Source of the DNA: Pelagicoccus enzymogenes
GTDB taxonomy: Bacteria > Verrucomicrobiota > Verrucomicrobiia > Opitutales > Opitutaceae
Length of the DNA stretch: 64,000 bases
Direction of reading: 5' to 3'
NCBI RefSeq assembly: GCF_014803405.1
Contig: NZ_JACYFG010000002.1
Coordinates: 426,488-490,487, forward strand
Positions 1 through 7,871 of this stretch are shown one piece after another (within the stretch, counting starts at the first letter, position 1; each line of letters opens with the position of its first letter). A program made the position numbers and the translations under genes. The notes below the pieces were generated by a model. That model ran no database searches and was not told the origin of the DNA. It was given only the letters and a program-made list of their open reading frames with translations.

Positions 1-39
1 AAGGACGACCTCAAGGCCAAGATCGAAGCCCACGTTTAA
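1..39 (+). CDS. C-terminal end of an unidentified protein (partial)
   Basis: The window opens inside a plus-strand reading frame that codes for 12 residues (KDDLKAKIEAHV) before a TAA stop. A strong hairpin terminator begins 31 bases after the stop, which supports this as the true 3' end of a gene. Too little is present to name the protein. Confidence 0.6.
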   Translation, partial: KDDLKAKIEAHV

Positions 40-70
40 GGTTCCGAGCTCCAAACAATTTCAAAAACAC

Positions 71-101
71 AGCCCTTCGCTCGCAAGCGAAGGGCTTTTT
101 C
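71..101 (+). terminator. Rho-independent terminator
   Basis: An 11-bp perfect stem (AGCCCTTCGCT pairing with AGCGAAGGGCT) with a CGCA loop is followed by five T residues. It lies just after the stop of the plus-strand gene that enters the window. The RraA-like gene ends toward it from the other side at 161. Confidence 0.9.
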
Positions 102-160
102 GTGTCGAAGATAATCCTTCGCCCAACGAGCGACGAAAGAGCAGCCTTCTGCCAAAAGCC

Positions 161-988
161 TTACTCGACGGTCTGGTCCAAAGGAATTCCCATCCTCTCG
201 TACAATCCGCGGCGGCCCTCCTTGTCCCCTTGCAAAACCTTCTGGGCGTGGGCCGCAACGTCCTCGGCCACCCTTCTCGGCACAACGATCACCCCGTCCC
301 CATCGGCGACCACCACATCACCCGGCATCACCAAAACCCCTCCGAATGACAGCGGGCGGTTGATCGACTCGATCTCGTTGCGGCCCGGGCGAATTCCCCG
401 CGTACGCTTCCTCAAGTAAAGCGGCACTTCCTGCAGAGCGATTTCGTCGGTGTCTCGCGAGCCCGCATCCGTGACCACTCCCACCGCGCCCAGGTCCTTC
501 CATGCCAAAATATTGTAGGACCCAATCGAGCCGATGTCCCGCTCCTCCACGTCATCGATGACCACCACCGAACCGGGAAACAAGTGGTCCGCGAACGGTT
601 CCGAGGAATACTGGTTGTAGAAATTCCCTTCCCATTCGGAAAAGTCCTGTCCTGCCGCGGGGTGCTCCGAACGTTGGGTCGGCACATAACGTACCGTGAC
701 CGCGATGCCGCGGATCACATGCTTCATCGTCTTGCGATCCAGCCAGTCCGCATGAATCGCGGGATCCACGAACCCCGTGTGCGGCAAGCCCACCGAATGC
801 ATTCCATCTGCCACATCCGCCACTCGCAAACCTTCGAACAAGCCCAGCAAGGCATCGTTTTCCTCCTGGGTGTAGGTTTTCGTTTCGATGTAGTTCTCAG
901 GCTCGCCCTTGCCCGCAAAGGCAGGCCAGGCAAACGTCGAGGCTAGTATCGAGGAAACAAATACGCGAATTGTCAGCTTAACTTTCAT
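161..988 (-). CDS. Secreted RraA-like (HMG/CHA aldolase fold) protein
   Basis: 275 residues. The first 25 form a signal peptide (KVKLTIR, a hydrophobic stretch, then AFA before Gly26). The rest matches the RraA-like family, which includes 4-hydroxy-4-methyl-2-oxoglutarate/4-carboxy-4-hydroxy-2-oxoadipate aldolases and RNase E inhibitor A. The hallmark motif GAVGVVTDAGSRD is at about 167-179, with the family's Arg-Asp pair at 178-179, and MPGDVVVADGDGVIVVP is at about 221-237. Most relatives are cytoplasmic and about 160-240 residues long, so the export signal and extra N-terminal length stand out. The substrate cannot be predicted. No operon partner is visible: the next gene upstream is divergent. 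Confidence 0.8.
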   Translation of the reverse strand: MKVKLTIRVFVSSILASTFAWPAFAGKGEPENYIETKTYTQEENDALLGLFEGLRVADVADGMHSVGLPHTGFVDPAIHADWLDRKTMKHVIRGIAVTVRYVPTQRSEHPAAGQDFSEWEGNFYNQYSSEPFADHLFPGSVVVIDDVEERDIGSIGSYNILAWKDLGAVGVVTDAGSRDTDEIALQEVPLYLRKRTRGIRPGRNEIESINRPLSFGGVLVMPGDVVVADGDGVIVVPRRVAEDVAAHAQKVLQGDKEGRRGLYERMGIPLDQTVE

Positions 989-1309
989 GGAGCGCTGGGG
1001 TTGAGGGTCTTTGGATCAGGGAAAACAGCAGAACAACGAAACGATCTGCTTGCGACATCCAGCAAGATAGCCGGATTCGCCCATTTCGCTAACCCCAATC
1101 TCCTCATCCTTAAGAGGCCTGCCTCATCGCCCTTTCCACCAATCAAGCCTGCAAAAATCTCAATCCACCGCTGGCGTTCTCAGATCTTTCAGCGAGGCCA
1201 GCACCTTACGGTAAACCAAGCGCATTCACACGCTTTCGCGTTTGACTCGCTTGGCTCGAATTGACGGTATTCCCCAACCCCTTCCCCGCACTTGTCATTC
1301 TACTGAAAT
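989..1309. other. Intergenic stretch between divergent genes, no feature recognised
   Basis: About 320 bases separate the divergent RraA-like and sugar-symporter genes. A short open frame at 1001-1264 has no recognisable domain, and I judge it spurious. The stretch must hold both promoters, but I see no convincing -35/-10 pair, operator palindrome or RNA element. Confidence 0.5.
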
Positions 1310-2884
1310 ATGCCTTCGGCCCCTGGCTCCAACGCTAATTCCGCCCCCGTTTCCACCCGATCCAAAATCATCTACGGACTAGGCTCGGGTAACGACATGT
1401 GGGGCAACTGGTTCTACGTTTCATTCGTCTGGCTGTTCTTCAACCAGTACCTTGGGATGTCTCCCTCCCTCATCAGCACCGCCCTGAGCTTGCGCTTGCT
1501 CTGGGATGCGATCACCGACCCGGTCTTCGGCTGGTGGTCAGACAACACCCGAACCCGCTTCGGCCGTCGCCGTCCCTTCATCCTGATCGGCTCCATCCTA
1601 TCCGGACTCTTCCTCCCCGTGCTTTTCATGGTCGAGGTAGGAGCCAGCGACATGGAATACTTTTGGTGGATGCTCCTCACCTCGATCATCTTCATGACCT
1701 TCGTGAGCTGCTTCAACATGCCCTACAACAGCCTCGGAGCCGAACTCTCCCCCGACTACTCTGAGCGTAACTCAATCTTCAAGTACAAGGGAAGTATCCA
1801 AAAAGTTATGGAGGTCGCTTCCTTCGGGGCCGGCGCCTTCGTCACCGCCCTTAATTGGGAAAACGCCACGGCTTCGGATGTCCCGCAAATCATCGGCAAC
1901 ATATTTAGCACTGCCGCCGCCTGGGTCAGCGGACTCATCGCCAGCCTCTTTACCCTCGATTTCGCTGCGGCATGGGCCGCCCTAGAGACACCCTTTGGCC
2001 TGCAGACCGGCGACGGCACCGAGGAGATCAACATCGTTCTCTCGGCCCGCGTCTACGCCACTTTGCTCGGTGCCGCCATGATCGCGATCGGACTGATCCT
2101 CTTCTTCGGCCTCAAAGAGCGCTACTACGAAACCGTCAACAAGCACCAGGCCAAGACCAAGATCATCTCCTCCATCTGGGGCGCCCTGCGTTGCCGCCCC
2201 TTCCGCGTGCAGCTCTCCATGGGCCTCGCCTACTCGCTCGGCCTAAGCATGGTCGGAACCCTCGGCTTCTACACCACCGTCTACTTCGTGAGCGGAGGCA
2301 ACCGCACCGAAGGGAATCTCTTCAACCTCAAGATGGGCATCGTGGGCATGCTCTTCGGCTTTATCGGCCCCATGATATGGGGCCTGCTCGCCTCGAAGTT
2401 GGACAAAAAAATCGTCATCCTCATCATCCAGTTTTTTGGCATCGCCGTCTTCGTCGCCACCTGGTGGCTCTATACTCCCGAGGTCAAGATGCTGCAAGTG
2501 TTGGCCACCGGCTTCATCGCCCTCACTCAAGCTGGCTTCTGGATGATGTACGGATCGATCGGAGCTGACGTCATCGACTACGACGAGCTCGAGAACGGGG
2601 TTCGCCGCGAGGGAGCCTTTTCCGCATGCGGCAGCTACATCATGAAAATCGGTATGATTCTCGGGACCTTCATCACCGGCGTAGCTCTGGAGAGTACCGG
2701 CTTCGACGCCGAACTCGGAGGGGACCAGCCCGCAAGCGCCATATTCTGGATACGTTTCCTTCTCGCAGCCGTACCCATTGCAGGCCTGATCATCTCACTT
2801 GTTTTCATCGCCCGCTTCCCCCTCACCGCCGACCGGATGAAAGAAATCCGCGCCCAGCTCGAAGCGCGCCGCGGCACTGTGTAG
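1310..2884 (+). CDS. GPH-family (MelB-like) sugar:cation symporter, MFS
   Basis: 524 residues, polytopic membrane protein of the glycoside-pentoside-hexuronide:cation symporter family. The N-terminus carries the family signature: a YGLGSGNDMWGNW helix, then RLLWDAITDPVFGWWSDNTRTRFGRRRPF, where the helix-2 Asp and the cytoplasmic Arg-rich loop are typical. A second conserved segment near the C-terminus (GADVIDYDELENGVRREG) also fits. The protein should import a glycoside with Na+ or H+. It converges on a beta-mannosidase gene, which makes a mannoside or mannobiose cargo plausible, although this is inference from position only. The usual family length is 450-500; the extra residues sit in a loop at about 190-245. 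Confidence 0.9.
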   Translation: MPSAPGSNANSAPVSTRSKIIYGLGSGNDMWGNWFYVSFVWLFFNQYLGMSPSLISTALSLRLLWDAITDPVFGWWSDNTRTRFGRRRPFILIGSILSGLFLPVLFMVEVGASDMEYFWWMLLTSIIFMTFVSCFNMPYNSLGAELSPDYSERNSIFKYKGSIQKVMEVASFGAGAFVTALNWENATASDVPQIIGNIFSTAAAWVSGLIASLFTLDFAAAWAALETPFGLQTGDGTEEINIVLSARVYATLLGAAMIAIGLILFFGLKERYYETVNKHQAKTKIISSIWGALRCRPFRVQLSMGLAYSLGLSMVGTLGFYTTVYFVSGGNRTEGNLFNLKMGIVGMLFGFIGPMIWGLLASKLDKKIVILIIQFFGIAVFVATWWLYTPEVKMLQVLATGFIALTQAGFWMMYGSIGADVIDYDELENGVRREGAFSACGSYIMKIGMILGTFITGVALESTGFDAELGGDQPASAIFWIRFLLAAVPIAGLIISLVFIARFPLTADRMKEIRAQLEARRGTV

Positions 2885-2954
2885 CAGGTAGGGCTGGCGC
2901 TCGCGCCACGCCGCATGAGCATGATACTGCATCGCGGAATGCCCTACACCTACC
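2885..2954. repeat. Intergenic inverted-repeat element (GTAGGGC...GCCCTAC)
   Basis: Directly after the symporter stop, GTAGGGC (2888-2894) pairs with GCCCTAC (2941-2947). The outer repeat encloses a small hairpin, TGGCGC-TC-GCGCCA (2895-2908), and a second imperfect one. The design resembles dispersed GC-rich intergenic palindromes of bacteria. A loosely similar element follows another stop codon at 37810-37873. No T-run follows, so it is not a simple terminator. Confidence 0.45.
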
Positions 2955-2955
2955 A

Positions 2956-2985
2956 CAAAAAAAGGGCGACCAAATGGCCGCCCTT
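2956..2985 (-). terminator. Rho-independent terminator of the beta-mannosidase gene
   Basis: Read on the minus strand, AGGGCGGCCA and GGTCGCCCT form a GC-rich stem at about 2963-2985, followed by a run of eight T residues. It lies 8 bases after the mannosidase stop codon. Confidence 0.85.
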
Positions 2986-2992
2986 CCTTGTA

Positions 2993-5482
2993 CTAAATTT
3001 CCTGATACGTATCAAAAACGGACCGAGCTCTCAAGGCCGCCTTGACGGCGATAGCAGTCGTCTTGATCTGCGGCGTCACGCGAATCGTATTCGACTCGCC
3101 CGCCATCAAGTGCACGAAATTATCGCTGTAGCGGGCATCGATCCCCTTCAACTCAAGCCAAGTCCAAAGCGCAGGCTTCTTGGCCGACACCGTCACATCG
3201 AAAGAACCGCGAGTCGCGGCTTTCACCTTAACGGACAACATCGGATCCTCTAGGGTCAGATGCTTTGGACGCGCGAAGGTCACGAGGTTTTCGCTCACGA
3301 CCTTGCGCCCGTCCTTAAGGGCCAACTTCACGATCAACCCACGCTGCCCGTGTTTAGCTACGAGCTTCTTGAGCTTCAAGGTCTTGAAAACACCCGTCGA
3401 ATTCGCTCCCGCCCGAATCTTCTTGGACCCCGTTTCGAGCTCCCTGCCCTCCACGTCCACAACTTTCCAATTGATGCTCAAGCTCTTCGCTTCCAGCAAG
3501 TCATTGACGACGTGAATCGCAACCGAATCGGTATCCAGATCCTCGACACCTGCAACCAGCAGCGGATTGAAGAAATTGCGGGCCGCATAATGCAAGGCCT
3601 TCCACTTGCCGAAGAAGTCGACCGAGGACCAGCTCGCAACTTGCCAGCAGTCATTGAGCTGCCAATACAAAGCCCCCATGCAACGAGGCTTGTTCATGCG
3701 CCAATGCTCGACCGCGTACTTGATTGCCAAGCCTTGAAGGATTTGCGTCAGCCAAATAGTATTGTCGAAGCCTACCGGCAGTCGGAACCAGCTTAGCATA
3801 TAGTCGATTATGGCGCTGTTTCCGATCGGACTACGCTGATGTTGCTCCATCACATAGGAAGTAACATTGCGCTCCTCCTTGTTCGTATAAGTTTCAATCG
3901 TGCTAGGCTCCGGAAAGCTCTGGAAGCCGAACTCGCTGCAGAAGCGATGGTAGGCGGTGCGGTACCATTCAAACGGTTCGCGGCCGTGCCAAACCTTCCA
4001 AAGGTGGGCGTCTCCGCAATCCGGATTCTGAGAGAACTTCCGGTCGCCAACCGGCGAGTGCTCGCTTGAGGGCCAGTAGTCGCGCTGGGGATCGTTTCGC
4101 TTCACAATTTTTCCAATCACCTTGTCGAAAAGGTTCATGTACTCATCCCATGGCATCTGCCCCGGCTCGTCGCCGAGGATCGGAGAAATGTGTTCCAACT
4201 CGTTATTCCCGCACCAAATCGCCAGGCAGGCATGGTGGCGAATCCGCTTCACCTGCTGCTCAATCTCAACCTCAACATTCGCTACCCAATCGTCGTCGAA
4301 TCCTGGATACGCGGCGCAAGCAAACATAAAGTCCTGCCAGATGCAAATGCCCAGCTCGTCGCAAGCGTCGTAGAAGTCGTCACGCTCATACTTGCCGCCA
4401 CCCCAGACTCGAATCATGTTCATGTTCGCCTCGACGGATGACTTCAGCAAATCGCGATTTCTTTCGTCCGTTCCCCATACGTCAAACTGGTCCGAAGGAA
4501 TCCAATTCGCTCCCTTGGCGAAGAAACGGTTTCCGTTGGCCTCGAAGCAGAACGACTCACCCCACTTGTCCTTTTCGCGTACGAGCTTCAGCTCGCGAAT
4601 GCCGATTCGCTTGCTAGACTGGCTGATCACCTCTCCTTCGCTATCAAGCAAAGAGACCGCGACCACATAGAGCGGCTGCTCTCCCAAGCCATTCGGCCAC
4701 CAGAGCTGCGGTGACTTGACCGTAAGGCTCGTCTTTGCCTTGCCGCGAACGACAGCAGCCTCCCCGCTGGCCACTACTGCACCGTCCTTGGAGACCGTTA
4801 CGAAAGCGCTCAGCTTAGTACGACGAGCGAGATTCACGGTCGCTTCCACTTCGAGCTCAGCCTTCTTGAACGCCTTGCTCAAGCTTTGCTTGACCAGCAG
4901 TTCGGATATTTCAGCCGTATCGAATGCGTCAATACGCACCGAACGCCAAATCCCCATGGTCACGATCATGGGACCCCAGTCCCAACCGAAGTTACTTTGC
5001 TCCTTGCGGACCCATTGCCCTCCTTCCAAGCGATGATGGCCAATGCCCGTTTGCCAGAGGAAGCGTTCCTTCTGCTTGTCGAGTCCATAGGCAAGCGCCG
5101 AGGAAAAAACGATAGAGATCGTGTTCTCGCCTACCTTGAGACGATCTTTCACGTCAAACTCCCACTCGCGAAACATGTTGTTGGTTTCCGCTAGCACCTT
5201 GCCATTTAGCGTCACCTTCGCCAGGGTGTCCAAGCCATCGAAGCGGAGCAAAACCCTGTCTCTCTCCAGCATGGATTCGCTCGCTTCGAAACTGCGCGAA
5301 TAGGTCCAACTTTTCTCGCCCACCCACTGGACCAACTTCTCGTTGTCGCGAAAATAGGGGTCCGGGATCAATTTCTCCCGGTGCAAGTCAGCATGCACGC
5401 ATCCCGGCACGGTTGCAGGGATATTAATCTTCTTGGGACCCTTCAGCGTCCAAGTTCCATCGAGAGAGAGCGTTTCAATCAT
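2993..5482 (-). CDS. Beta-mannosidase, glycoside hydrolase family 2
   Basis: 829 residues from the ATG at 5482; the frame stays open upstream to 5533, but the protein start MIETLSLDGTWTL matches the beginning of the GH2 sugar-binding domain. Domains in order: jelly-roll sugar-binding (1-190), immunoglobulin-like (190-300), TIM barrel (300-600), then C-terminal beta domains. The acid/base is Glu428 in WCGNNELE and the nucleophile is Glu517 in FCSEFGFQSFPE. It removes terminal beta-D-mannose from manno-oligosaccharides or N-glycan-type substrates. No signal peptide is visible, so it probably acts in the cytoplasm on imported disaccharide. A GPH symporter gene lies tail to tail with it and may supply the substrate. 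Confidence 0.93.
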   Translation of the reverse strand: MIETLSLDGTWTLKGPKKINIPATVPGCVHADLHREKLIPDPYFRDNEKLVQWVGEKSWTYSRSFEASESMLERDRVLLRFDGLDTLAKVTLNGKVLAETNNMFREWEFDVKDRLKVGENTISIVFSSALAYGLDKQKERFLWQTGIGHHRLEGGQWVRKEQSNFGWDWGPMIVTMGIWRSVRIDAFDTAEISELLVKQSLSKAFKKAELEVEATVNLARRTKLSAFVTVSKDGAVVASGEAAVVRGKAKTSLTVKSPQLWWPNGLGEQPLYVVAVSLLDSEGEVISQSSKRIGIRELKLVREKDKWGESFCFEANGNRFFAKGANWIPSDQFDVWGTDERNRDLLKSSVEANMNMIRVWGGGKYERDDFYDACDELGICIWQDFMFACAAYPGFDDDWVANVEVEIEQQVKRIRHHACLAIWCGNNELEHISPILGDEPGQMPWDEYMNLFDKVIGKIVKRNDPQRDYWPSSEHSPVGDRKFSQNPDCGDAHLWKVWHGREPFEWYRTAYHRFCSEFGFQSFPEPSTIETYTNKEERNVTSYVMEQHQRSPIGNSAIIDYMLSWFRLPVGFDNTIWLTQILQGLAIKYAVEHWRMNKPRCMGALYWQLNDCWQVASWSSVDFFGKWKALHYAARNFFNPLLVAGVEDLDTDSVAIHVVNDLLEAKSLSINWKVVDVEGRELETGSKKIRAGANSTGVFKTLKLKKLVAKHGQRGLIVKLALKDGRKVVSENLVTFARPKHLTLEDPMLSVKVKAATRGSFDVTVSAKKPALWTWLELKGIDARYSDNFVHLMAGESNTIRVTPQIKTTAIAVKAALRARSVFDTYQEI

Positions 5483-5608
5483 ACTTTCAGGGTAGGTTGT
5501 TGTTTCCAAGTTCGAGGGCACAAAGGAGCGCAAAAAGGCCCCGTGCTCCAGAACTTAATTTATTTGAGAAATAGCGTAAGCTATCGGAAACAGGTGCACG
5601 AGCACGCC

Positions 5609-6247
5609 CTAGCCAGCCAGCGCCTTTTCGACCAGTTTCTTGCAAGGCTCGCTCAGCTCCAGACTCAAGGCAGCATCGCGCCCGGCCTCGCTCATTTTGG
5701 CCCAACTCTTTTGCAGGATACCGACCATCTTTTCCTCGTCGGTCTTCTCGCTAAACTCCGCAAACTGCTTTTCCAGGAAAACGAGGCAAAGAGCGTCCTC
5801 CAAGGTCTGGCACTCGGGATCCTTCTTGATGCCCTTCTTCAAGTTCAGGTCGGCGACGCGCATTTGCATGGCTTCGTCGTAGCCCATCTCTTGCAAAATG
5901 CTGACCATCTTGTGGGCGTGGAACTTCTTCAAGTCCGCCCGCCAGCTGAGATAGCCGGCGCGATCGCGGGAATAATCCTCGCGCGGGATCATCCATCGAC
6001 AGATATGCTGCCCTCTCGCCGCGAGCATCAGGGCTTCCGAAGCCTCGGGAGCAAGCTTCAGCACCCACGCTGTCAGCTGCGTGGCGAAGTAGAGTTCATA
6101 CCCGACGTTGCGGTGTCCAAGCGCCACCCGCTTCGGATCGTCGTCGTTTAACAGGTCTATCTCGCCAATGGTTTTGAGAAAAAGGCCAGCGTCCGCCACA
6201 CGGTCCAACTGCCGCTCAAGCAAGTCTTTATCAAAGGTACGTTCCAT
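5609..6247 (-). CDS. DUF4202 family protein
   Basis: 212 residues. The segment AARGQHICRWMIPREDY, followed by GYLSWRADLKKFHA and an Asp/Glu-rich helix (LEDALCLVFLEKQF), matches what I recall of the DUF4202 family, an all-helical protein of unknown function found in bacteria and fungi. The conserved His, Arg and Asp/Glu residues are reminiscent of HD-domain metal sites, but no biochemical role is established. There is no signal peptide or membrane segment. It is transcribed away from the PhoD-like gene across a 226-bp AT-richer gap and lies upstream of the mannosidase gene in the same direction, 126 bp away. Confidence 0.75.
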   Translation of the reverse strand: MERTFDKDLLERQLDRVADAGLFLKTIGEIDLLNDDDPKRVALGHRNVGYELYFATQLTAWVLKLAPEASEALMLAARGQHICRWMIPREDYSRDRAGYLSWRADLKKFHAHKMVSILQEMGYDEAMQMRVADLNLKKGIKKDPECQTLEDALCLVFLEKQFAEFSEKTDEEKMVGILQKSWAKMSEAGRDAALSLELSEPCKKLVEKALAG

Positions 6248-6473
6248 AGGTCGACACTACAATTGCCAGCCCGTAAGGCAATAGCGCTGCACGGATTGGC
6301 AGCTCCTTTTTTGCAGCAGCGCAAGCCGACCCTAAGCCAATCCCCCAGCCACAGTTGGTCGCTCCCCGATACCTTTGAAGCTTCCCTATCTCGCGCCCAG
6401 TTTTAACAATGTTTTTAAATTTACGGTGAATTAACAACCCGCCGGCTAACATCAACTCCCCGACTCCTAACAC

Positions 6474-7841
6474 ATGAGCATCCAATCTATCCGCCTCGCT
6501 CTCATCGCAAGCTGCGCCACCCTTTCCGCCCTCTCCGCCGTCGCCGCGCCCAAGCTCATGCAAGGCCCCATGCTCGGCCACGTGGACCAAAACTCAGCCC
6601 AGATCTGGGCCCGCGTCGCTGGCGAAGCCAACCTTTCCATCCTGTACTCAGAGAGCCCGAGCTTCACCGACGCTCGAGAATCCGCTCCCGTACGCGCCCT
6701 CCCACAAAACGACTACTGCGTACAAGCGACGATCGACGGACTCGAAGCCGGCTCCTTCTACTACTACCAAGTACTCGTCGACGGCGAGCCGCTCGACGCC
6801 GTTCGCGAACGGGAAGGCTATCCGCTCCTCACAGCGCCGCCTTCCGACATGGAGGTCCAGTTCACCATCGCGTTCGGCGCGGGCGCCAAGACGGAAGTTG
6901 ACGGCATGCAAGCCATCTGGCTGCAGGTGCAAAACGCCCGCCCGCACGCCTTCTTCTGGTTGGGCGACAACGAGTCAGCGGAGGGCCTCGAGCCGGCCTT
7001 CCAAGCGGAGCAATACCGCAAGCAACGCAACATCCCTTTCCTCCAACCCCTCCTGCGCTCCATTCCACAACTAGCAACCTGGGACGGACCTAAAAAAGAC
7101 AGCGCCAAGTCCTTCGACGTCTTCCAACGCTACTGGGCCAACCCAAGCTACGGAACGGACGAAAACCGCGGCTCGTACTTCAATTACAACTACGGCGGCG
7201 TAGACTTCTTCGTGCTCGACACCTACAGCTTCCGACAGAGCGGCGAAGGAGCCACCTTGCTCGGCAATTCCCAACTCGAATGGCTCAAGGCGGAACTCGA
7301 CGCCAGCGCCGCTCCCTTCAAGGTGCTGCTCAGCTCCAGCAGCTGGACCGATATCAAGGAAAGCAGCGACTCCACTTGGACTGCCTACGCTCACGAGCGC
7401 GATGACTTGCTCGGATACATTACCCAATCCGACATCCGCGGCGTAATTCTTGTCTCCGGCGACAACGACCAAGCCGAAGTGAAGGCGATTCCTATGTCAC
7501 GAAAAGGTGGATACGATTTCTATGAACTCGTGAGCAGTCCCCTCGCCCAGGACCCGGTGGCAAGCTACGACGAACAGGAAGCTTCCACCATCAACATACA
7601 CGAGCCCTACGCATCGACCATGAATTTCGGCTTGCTGAGCTTCGACATGACCGGCGACGATCCAAGCTTCGCGTACGACGTCATCAACGTTATGGGCGAG
7701 AGCGTATTCCCCACCCTCGAAGTAAAGGCTAGCGAATTGCAGAACGGAGTCTCGTCCTGGCAGACCAAAGTGGACGACCCTGAGGCCTATGCTGACGCCG
7801 GCCTCGCCCCAGTCGCCCCCAGCAACGCAGTAGTGCAATAG
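6474..7841 (+). CDS. PhoD-like metallophosphatase-fold protein, probably with a degenerate active site
   Basis: 455 residues with a signal peptide (about 1-25, ending SAVAA). An N-terminal fibronectin-like domain (GPMLGHVDQNSAQIWARV to SFYYYQVLVDG) precedes the metallophosphatase core, as in PhoD alkaline phosphatases. The core keeps the fold landmarks, but key positions differ. The usual serine-cysteine motif reads AFGAGAK (133-139). LGDN at 163-166 is kept, but the following Tyr is replaced by Glu-Ser. The usual WDDHD motif reads WDGPKKD (203-209). The usual GDRH motif reads GDNDQ (329-333), losing a metal-binding His. It may be a non-catalytic relative. It acts outside the cytoplasm if the signal is used. 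Confidence 0.8.
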   Translation: MSIQSIRLALIASCATLSALSAVAAPKLMQGPMLGHVDQNSAQIWARVAGEANLSILYSESPSFTDARESAPVRALPQNDYCVQATIDGLEAGSFYYYQVLVDGEPLDAVREREGYPLLTAPPSDMEVQFTIAFGAGAKTEVDGMQAIWLQVQNARPHAFFWLGDNESAEGLEPAFQAEQYRKQRNIPFLQPLLRSIPQLATWDGPKKDSAKSFDVFQRYWANPSYGTDENRGSYFNYNYGGVDFFVLDTYSFRQSGEGATLLGNSQLEWLKAELDASAAPFKVLLSSSSWTDIKESSDSTWTAYAHERDDLLGYITQSDIRGVILVSGDNDQAEVKAIPMSRKGGYDFYELVSSPLAQDPVASYDEQEASTINIHEPYASTMNFGLLSFDMTGDDPSFAYDVINVMGESVFPTLEVKASELQNGVSSWQTKVDDPEAYADAGLAPVAPSNAVVQ

Positions 7842-7847
7842 TTCACG

Positions 7848-7869
7848 CAGCTTCCACGCCGAAGCTGCA
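7848..7869. terminator. Possible bidirectional terminator hairpin
   Basis: A perfect 8-bp stem, GCAGCTTC/GAAGCTGC, with a 6-base loop lies between the convergent PhoD-like and menD genes. No T-run follows on either strand, so intrinsic termination is uncertain. Confidence 0.4.
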
Positions 7870-7871
7870 GA

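Noticed and set aside
1001..1264. 87-codon open frame between RraA-like and symporter genes
   Set aside because: No ribosome site, no domain, low-complexity composition; it lies across a divergent promoter region.
6400..6436. TTAACA repeats before the PhoD-like gene, like a Pho box
   Set aside because: Two TTAACA hexamers are present but at 28-bp spacing, out of the 11-bp register of known Pho boxes. The stretch is simply AT-rich promoter-like DNA.
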